NCBI RefSeq assembly: GCF_016906535.1
Contig: NC_057385.1
Location: 1,860,001 to 1,924,000 of the forward strand
Direction: 5' to 3'
DNA: 64,000 nucleotides
Origin: Rhizoctonia solani
Taxonomy: Eukaryota > Basidiomycota > Agaricomycetes > Cantharellales > Ceratobasidiaceae
In this document: positions 57,801 to 64,000 of the stretch, one piece after another
How positions within the stretch are numbered: the first letter of the stretch is position 1
How the letters are laid out: every line of letters starts with the position of its first letter
The notes under the pieces: generated by a model
Told to the model about the DNA's origin: nothing
Seen by the model: only the letters and a program-made list of their open reading frames with translations
Databases searched by the model: none
Translations under genes and position numbers: made by a program

Positions 57801-60800
57801 CCAAATAAAAGTCTCCAACAAGTACACCGGCGAAGATTTTGATGACGATTTGAGGACAGTGCTTCGACGGGCAGGATGCAAGGGAGAAAAAATATGCTTC
57901 ATTATGGATGAATCGAATGTTCTGGATTCCGGATTCCTGGAGCGTATGAATACACTCCTCGCCAACGCTGAGGTACCTGGCCTTTTCGAGGGTGACGAAC
58001 ACGCGGCTCTGATGACTGCCTGCAAGGAAGGCTCTCAACGTGACGGGCTCATGCTCGATTCGCACGAGGAGCTGTACCGTTGGTTTACTCAACAGGTCGC
58101 AAAGAACTTGCATGTTGTGTTTACGATGAACCCTCCGGAGAATGGCCTCGCTTCTCGTGCGGCAACTTCCCCTGCGCTCTTCAATCGATGTGTTCTTGAT
58201 TGGTTTGGAGATTGGCCCGATCAAGCATTCTATCAAGTTGGCCAAGAGTTCACCAACACCCTTGATTTGGATCTACCCTCATATGCCGCCCCACTCAACT
58301 TCCCCGTCGCCTATCGTCAGCTCGAGCTTCCTCCAACCCATCGTGCGGCTGTGATCAACGCGCTTGTGCATGTCCACCTTTCCTTACATGAAGTTAACCA
58401 AAGGCTGAGCCGAAGACAAGGCCGATATAATCATGTTACCCCTCGACACTATCTTGATTTGTGAGTTCGTCGATTCCCTTTCCAGGATTGGTGCCAATAT
58501 CCTCTTCTCCCCTCCTCCTATTTAGCTTGCACCATTACGTCCGACTCTATAACGAGAAGCGGGACGAACTTGAAGAACAACAACGCCATCTTCATGTCGG
58601 CCTCGATAAACTTCGAGATACCGTTACTCAAGTCGAAGAACTACGCAAGAGCCTTGCTATCAAGAATGCCCAACTCGAAGCCAAAAATAAGGAAGCCAAC
58701 GAAAAATTGCAGCGCATGGTCACAGATCAGCAGGATGCTGAGACGAAGAAAGCGTCATCGATCCAGATTCAAGCGGCCCTGGTCGAACAAGATAAACAGA
58801 TTGAAGAACGTCGACAAGTCGTCATGGCGGATCTCGCGGACGCCGAACCTGCCGTTATTGAGGCCCAGTCTGCAGTCAGTAATATCAAGCGACAGCATCT
58901 GACGGAAGTCCGTGCGATGGCCAATCCCCCAGCCGCTGTCAAGATGGCCATGGAATCCGTCTGTACTGTCTTGGGTAATCGCATCGATAGCTGGAGGACT
59001 GTCCAAGGAATCATCCGTCGGGAAGACTTCATTGCGAGTATAGTCAATTTCGACACGAACAAGCAGATGACTCGGGGACTCCGTGAGCAAATGAAGCGTG
59101 ACTACTTAGCTCAACCCACCTTCAACTTCGAGACCGTCAACCGTGCTTCTAAGGCCTGTGGGCCTCTTGTTAAATGGGTCATCGCGCAGGTTCGGTTTTC
59201 AGAAATTCTCGACAAGGTTGAGCCCCTGCGCAACGAGGTCGATGAACTGGAACGAAAGGCCGAGACTACCAAGCAGTCCGCAAGTACCATTGTCAAGATG
59301 ATTGCCGAGCTAGAAACCAGTATCGAGCGTTACAAACGAGAATACGCGATCCTCATTAGCGAAGTTCAGGCCATCAAAACCGAAATGGAGCGCGTACAAT
59401 CCAAAGTTGATCGTAGTATGACCTTGTTAGGAAGCCTATCCTCGGAAAAGAGCCGATGGGAGGAAGGTAGCCGCACATTTGACACCGAGATGAGCACCAT
59501 CGTTGGAGACGTTCTTTTGTCCTCCGCATTCCTGGCATACGGCGGCTTTTTCGACCAACACTACCGTGAAGTCATGTGGCAAGAATGGACGGTTCATCTG
59601 TCGGACGCCGGAATCAGTTTCAAACCCGAATTAGCACTCCCCGAGTACCTATCAACCGCTGACGACCGCCTAGGATGGCAATCCAAGGGCCTGCCCTCCG
59701 ATAACCTGTGCACCGAGAATGCGATCATGCTGAAGAGATTCAATCGTTATCCTCTTATCATCGACCCAACTGGTCAAGCTACTGCCTTTTTGCTTAACGA
59801 ATACAAAGACAAGAAGATCGCTGTCACTAGCTTCCTCGACGAAGCATTCCTCAAAGTCCTCGAGAGCGCACTTCGCTTCGGTAACCCTATTCTCATCCAA
59901 GACGTAGAACGCCTTGACCCTATTCTTAACGCCGTCTTGAACAAGGAAATTCGACGAACTGGGGGTCGAGTACTTATTCGATTGGGTAGTCAAGACATCG
60001 ATTTCTCTCCAGCATTCACCATGTTTTTGTCCACTCGTGATCCATCCGTTGAGTTCTCGCCAGATATCTGCAGTAGGGTGACCTTCGTCAACTTTACAAT
60101 GACCCGAAGCAGTCTGCAAAGTCAATCCCTTGATCAAGTTCTGAGGACCGAACGACCTGATACAGACCACAAACGCAAAGACTTGATGAAGGTACAAGGC
60201 GAATTCAAGTTGCGTTTACGAACCTTGGAGAAGCTCTTATTACAAGCCCTCAACGAATCTACGGGAAATATTTTGGACGACGATAAAGTTATCGACACTT
60301 TAGAGACATTGAAAAAAGAGGCAGCCGAGATTACGCGGAAGGTCGAGGAAACAGACGTTGTCATGCGCGAAGTTGAACAAGTGACAGCTGAGTATCTCCC
60401 CCTAGCACAAGCGTGTAGTGCCGTCTTCTTCGTGCTCGAGCAGCTCAACCTAGTAAACCACTTCTACCAATTCTCGCTGCGCTTTTTCCTTGACATCTTC
60501 GATAACATACTCCATAACAATCCCAACCTCGCCAAAGTTACCGACCATCAGCGCCGACTCGAGATTCTCACTGAAGATCTATTTTTAATGGTGTACAAAC
60601 GAACTTCTCGTGCTCTCCTGCACCGGGACCACCTTGTGCTCGCCGTCCTCCTTGCCCAAATCAAACTTCGAGGGGAAGACAATCAAACGATCAGCGACGA
60701 CATTGAATTGCTCCTGGATAGTGCCGATGTATCAAGCTCTGGGGCAGCTTCAACCGGAGATGGACTTCTGTCTGATGATCAAAAGGAGCGTCTCGCAGCC

Positions 60801-63126
60801 TTTGCCAAACACAGCCTGTTCGAGGGAATCGAGAATCATATTTCTGAGAACCCGTCGGAATGGGAAACTTTCTTGAGATCAAGCAATCCAGAAAAATCGG
60901 TACCCTGGCCATGGACGGATCCAGCTACCCGTAAGTCAAACCTGAGTGATCCAACTTCTAGTCATTGATTTTACGCTATTATCCAGCCGCAGTAAAGGCT
61001 GTACGCCAGATCCTGCTTGTGAAATGTTTCCGCCCAGACCGTCTACTGCAAGCAACTGCTATTTTCACTGCGCTAGTTTTCGACACCGATCTAGTTGCCC
61101 AGTCAGCCTATGAGCTTGGAGCGGTGGTCAACGACGAGGTACAACCAGCTACACCCCTGGCATTAGTTTCAGTAGCCGGTTACGATGCCAGCTACCGGGT
61201 CGAAAACTTGATTCAATCCACCGGTATTCGGCATAAGTCTGTAGCAATGGGCTCCCAGGAAGGATTCTCCTTGGCGGACGAGGCAATCGCGGTGGCTGCC
61301 CGACAAGGCTCCTGGGTCCTACTCAAGAATGTCCATCTGGCCCCCTCTTGGCTCAGCGCCCTCGAGAAAAGACTGCAAAACCTCAGTCCTCACCGCAGCT
61401 TCCGTCTGTTCTTGACCATGGAAGCCAATCCGGCTATCCCTGTGAACATACTGCGCCAGTCGAGAATTTTCATGAACGAACCTCCTCCAGGCATCAAAGC
61501 CAACCTTTTGGACTCATTCAAGAATATATCCCCAGCAAAATTGTCCCAGGGGCCAGCGGAGAAGCTGAGGCTATACTTCCTCCTCGCTTGGTTCCATGCC
61601 GTTGTTCAAGAACGTCTTCGTTACGTTCCACTTGGTTGGAGCAAGACTTATGATTTCAACGACTCGGATCTTGCATCCGCCTTCCTTACTATTGACACAT
61701 GGCTTGGCGCAACCGCCCGGGGCAAAGCCAATGTGGACCCGGCTTTGATCCCATGGGACGCAGTTCGCACACTCGTCAAACAATCAGTTTATGGGGGTCG
61801 TGTTGATAGCGATTTCGATCAGCGTGTTTTGGACTCCTTTGTCGATGGGCTCTTCACGCCCCAAGCATACAATGTTGATTTCGACCTTGTGCCCCGCACT
61901 GGCCCAGATGTCGTTTTGGTAGTCCCTGACGGAACTAAGCTAGACCATTTCACTTCGTGGATAAATGGTCTTCCTGAACGAGAACCAACCTCATGGCTAA
62001 GCCTTCCTCCAACCGCAGAAACTGTGATTGCCATTACTCAAGGTGAGTCCCGTTAACTTTCTGAAGGAATTTGCTAAGTTGACCGGATTAGGAAATGCGC
62101 TACTTGGCAAGCTACGAAAAATGAGGACACTTGCTGACGACGATGAAGCTGATTCTGGGAGCAAATCGTCGAGTAAGACCGGCAACCAACAGCCTGCTTG
62201 GATGCGTACGTTGCACCACCATTGTAACGAATGGCTGAAGGAATTGCCTTCGGTGAGTATACCTGGAATAATGGGTTACCAAATTCTAAGACACGTTATT
62301 AGGAGCTCTCCAAACTAACTTCAGGAGGTTCCGAAGACCCTCTGTACCGCTTCTTTGCTCGTGAAGTTGGCGTTGGCAGGAAGTTGCTGGGGCAGATTCG
62401 AAAGGAACTATCGGATGTTATCAAAGTTTGCGAAGGCTCGCTCAAACAAACAAACCATCTTCGCAACCTCTTGAGCCACCTGACGAAGGGTATGTGCACT
62501 AAATGTATCATCAGGATTTCACCCTAATTCAAGCGCAGGTACGGTGCCGGAGCATTGGCGTAGATACAAAGTTAAACGAGGAATCGCAGTCTCTCAGTGG
62601 ATCGCGAACTTAGCCCAAAGGTTGGCCCAACTTGAAGAAATCACCAAGGTCACCTCCTATGATAGTTTCAATGTATGGCTCGGGGGATTATTCTTCCCTG
62701 AAGCATATGTCACTGCGACCCGCCAGGCTGTCGCACATCATAACTCCTGGTCGCTTGAAACGTTGCTACTTAGACTGGATGTCCAGCAAGATCCCTCTCG
62801 AGACGCGTTTGCGGTACAAGGTTTGTCTGAACCCAATTTCTTCGCGCCTATGTACTAAACTATACGCACTAGGCTTATTGATGGAAGGGGCCTCTTGGGT
62901 TGGCGGACACGCTGAAGTCAATTCCGGCGAGACAGTTAGACTCGAGTCCACATACCTTCGCTGGGTGCAAGTAGACCAATCAAGCACTTCACAAAAGTCA
63001 CTTAATCTACCCGTCTACCTGAACGAAGACCGTAGCGACGTCTTGTTCACAGTAGACTTGCCTTTCGAAGGAGACTCGGGGCGTATCTTCTCGCTTCGCG
63101 CCGTGTGCTTGACTGCTGGCGGTTAG
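51866..63126 (+). CDS. Cytoplasmic dynein-1 heavy chain, motor half (split gene; no N-terminal tail)
   Basis: Minus-end-directed microtubule motor of about 3,450 residues after removing some 16 introns; family heavy chains are roughly 4,300-4,650. The first coding exon is ATG GAG (51866-51871), spliced to 51933 ([20 protein letters not shown]). The sequence then aligns at once with distal tail and linker ([40 protein letters not shown]). AAA1 Walker [11 protein letters not shown] is near 54426 and Walker B CFDEFN near 54580. AAA2 has [11 protein letters not shown] near 55483. AAA3 has [10 protein letters not shown] near 56659 and CDEIN near 56865. AAA4 has GVSGSGK/TTLSRF across the intron near 57700 and IMDESN. 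The stalk coiled coil begins near 58540, with the microtubule-binding region around 58870-59060 ([20 protein letters not shown]). AAA5, AAA6 and the C-terminal domain run to AVCLTAGG. The DHC_N1 dimerisation and intermediate-chain-binding tail is absent; SmE occupies the upstream sequence. Confidence 0.95.
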
Positions 63127-63241
63127 ACAGAATGATGCATTTCACTTCCGTTGAATCTCTGTATTGGCCTACATGTATTTTGCCTAGTAACCATACCCCA
63201 TATGTATACACTGCTACTACTATCATACATCACATGACGAA

Positions 63242-64000
63242 TTACCCAGGGATCTGTGGCAATAAGCCGGACATTGCAATTGCTCGACGGAGGGCCAGTC
63301 CAGTATCGTCAGCAGATTGGAGGAACCTTAAAACATCGCGGCAAAGGGACCATTCCTTTTCGTCAATGGCCTTCTGTAAAAGTCGAATCACATCTTCGTG
63401 GCTTTGATCCAATTCATTTAAAGTATGAAGTACTATAAGATAAGAGGCTGCAATCTTAAGCGAATCTGAGCTAAGACACGCCTAAAAATGCAATTGATAA
63501 ATCAGACTATATCCAAGACGGGATGTATGCACTTGCCTCGAACAAATCCCTTGGATTTCCCACTGTATCAAAAAGATAATTCCACCGTGCCATCTCTGTT
63601 TTCCGAGCGCAGCCGACTACCACTTCCAGACTCGTATCAAAATAATCTAAGAACTCTGCAACTGCTGGGAGAACGGGAGTGAACTGCGACGAAGGTTGAG
63701 CGTTCATGCGATCCCATTCAGATTCGAGTACATTGTGCAACAGCACTTCTTGTGCATGTGCGAAAAATACTAGGTGCTGATAGTGCGTCGCAAATTGAAC
63801 GGCATCGCTGACATGTCCATGAGTTAGATGGTGTTCCAAGACATGGTGAAGGAACAGATGTGTCTGGGCCCATAGTTGTCAGCCATGAGTCAGGAAACCC
63901 AATCCACAACCTACCGTTGGCACGATCCTGAACATGACGAAGGGAAGTGAGCCCCTTGTTGCAATCTCATGCTCCACTCCGATTATGATGCCCTTGTCCA
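63242..64000 (-). CDS. RIC1: RIC1 homologue, C-terminal part (cut by window edge)
   Basis: Ric1 with Rgp1 forms the guanine-nucleotide exchange factor for Ypt6/Rab6 at the Golgi. The visible exons read GVEHEIATRGSLPFVMFRIV, then THLFLHHVLEHHLTHGHVSD, FATHYQHLVFFAHAQEVLLH and VVVGCARKTEMARWNYLFDT with VGNPRDLFE. The last exon is KIAASYLIVLHTLNELDQSH to LLPQIPG, stop at 63242-63244. The CARKTE..RW.YLF..VG.P..LFE pattern is diagnostic for Ric1. The N-terminal beta-propeller lies beyond the right edge. It is tail to tail with the dynein gene, 115 bp between stops. Confidence 0.92.

Noticed and set aside
1..64000. CRISPR arrays, bacterial operons or phage genes
   Set aside because: No direct-repeat arrays or prokaryotic gene structure; splice sites and gene families are eukaryotic throughout.

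Overview
The window is nuclear DNA of a filamentous basidiomycete. Genes are densely packed on both strands and broken by many GT-AG introns of about 50 bp. The gene set is typical fungal housekeeping: beta-1,3-glucan synthase, GH72 transglycosylase, Kap123, homoserine kinase, a peroxisomal ABC half-transporter, PEX10, SmE, RINT1/TIP20 and RIC1. A DUF6533 seven-helix protein and a cytoplasmic dynein heavy chain that starts in the distal tail rather than at the usual N-terminus both point to Agaricomycetes. The overall style recalls Rhizoctonia/Ceratobasidiaceae, but that is an impression and not a test.

Layout. 1-4402: a divergent cell-wall pair, FKS1 (-, cut by the left edge) and a GAS/GEL glucanosyltransferase (+). 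4403-7336: no recognisable gene. 7337-8889: RRM plus zinc-knuckle RNA-binding protein (+). 9467-10856: 2-oxoglutarate oxygenase (-). 11302-12848: unknown disordered protein (-). 12978-16359: F-BAR/RhoGAP protein (+). 16835-19013: TPR protein (-). 19014-22109: gene-free, holding an intron-containing tRNA-Trp, a tRNA relic and a near-perfect inverted repeat of about 1.28 kb followed by a diverged third copy. 22110-27701: Kap123 and homoserine kinase (both -). 27916-30855: peroxisomal ABCD transporter (+). 31205-31865: PRELI/Ups protein (+). 32584-34682: coiled-coil protein (+). 36816-38482: FucP-like MFS transporter (+). 38901-39790: second PRELI protein (-). 40080-41777: DUF6533 receptor-like protein (-). 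42869-44595: metallo-beta-lactamase-fold protein (+). 44708-45795: 5'-truncated LINE with a 16-bp target-site duplication. 45924-48889: RINT1/TIP20 (+). 48940-50295: PEX10 (-). 50453-51051: MGR2/ROMO1 (+). 51180-51653: SmE (-). 51866-63126: motor half of dynein-1 heavy chain (+). 63242-64000: RIC1 C-terminus (-, cut by the right edge).

How genes relate. FKS1 makes beta-1,3-glucan and the GH72 enzyme elongates and branches it; they share a 488-bp divergent promoter region. Several other pairs are very tight: PEX10/MGR2, SmE/dynein and homoserine kinase/ABCD are head to head, and RINT1/PEX10 and dynein/RIC1 are tail to tail. Four genes carry five reading-frame breaks that each look like loss of one base, mostly in a homopolymer. 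In two of them (oxygenase and MGR2) allowing for those bases makes the summed exon length an exact multiple of three, so consensus error in a long-read assembly is more likely than pseudogenisation.

Most worth a second look: the split dynein heavy chain, the giant palindrome beside the tRNA gene, the homopolymer frame breaks, and the divergent glucan synthase/transglycosylase pair.
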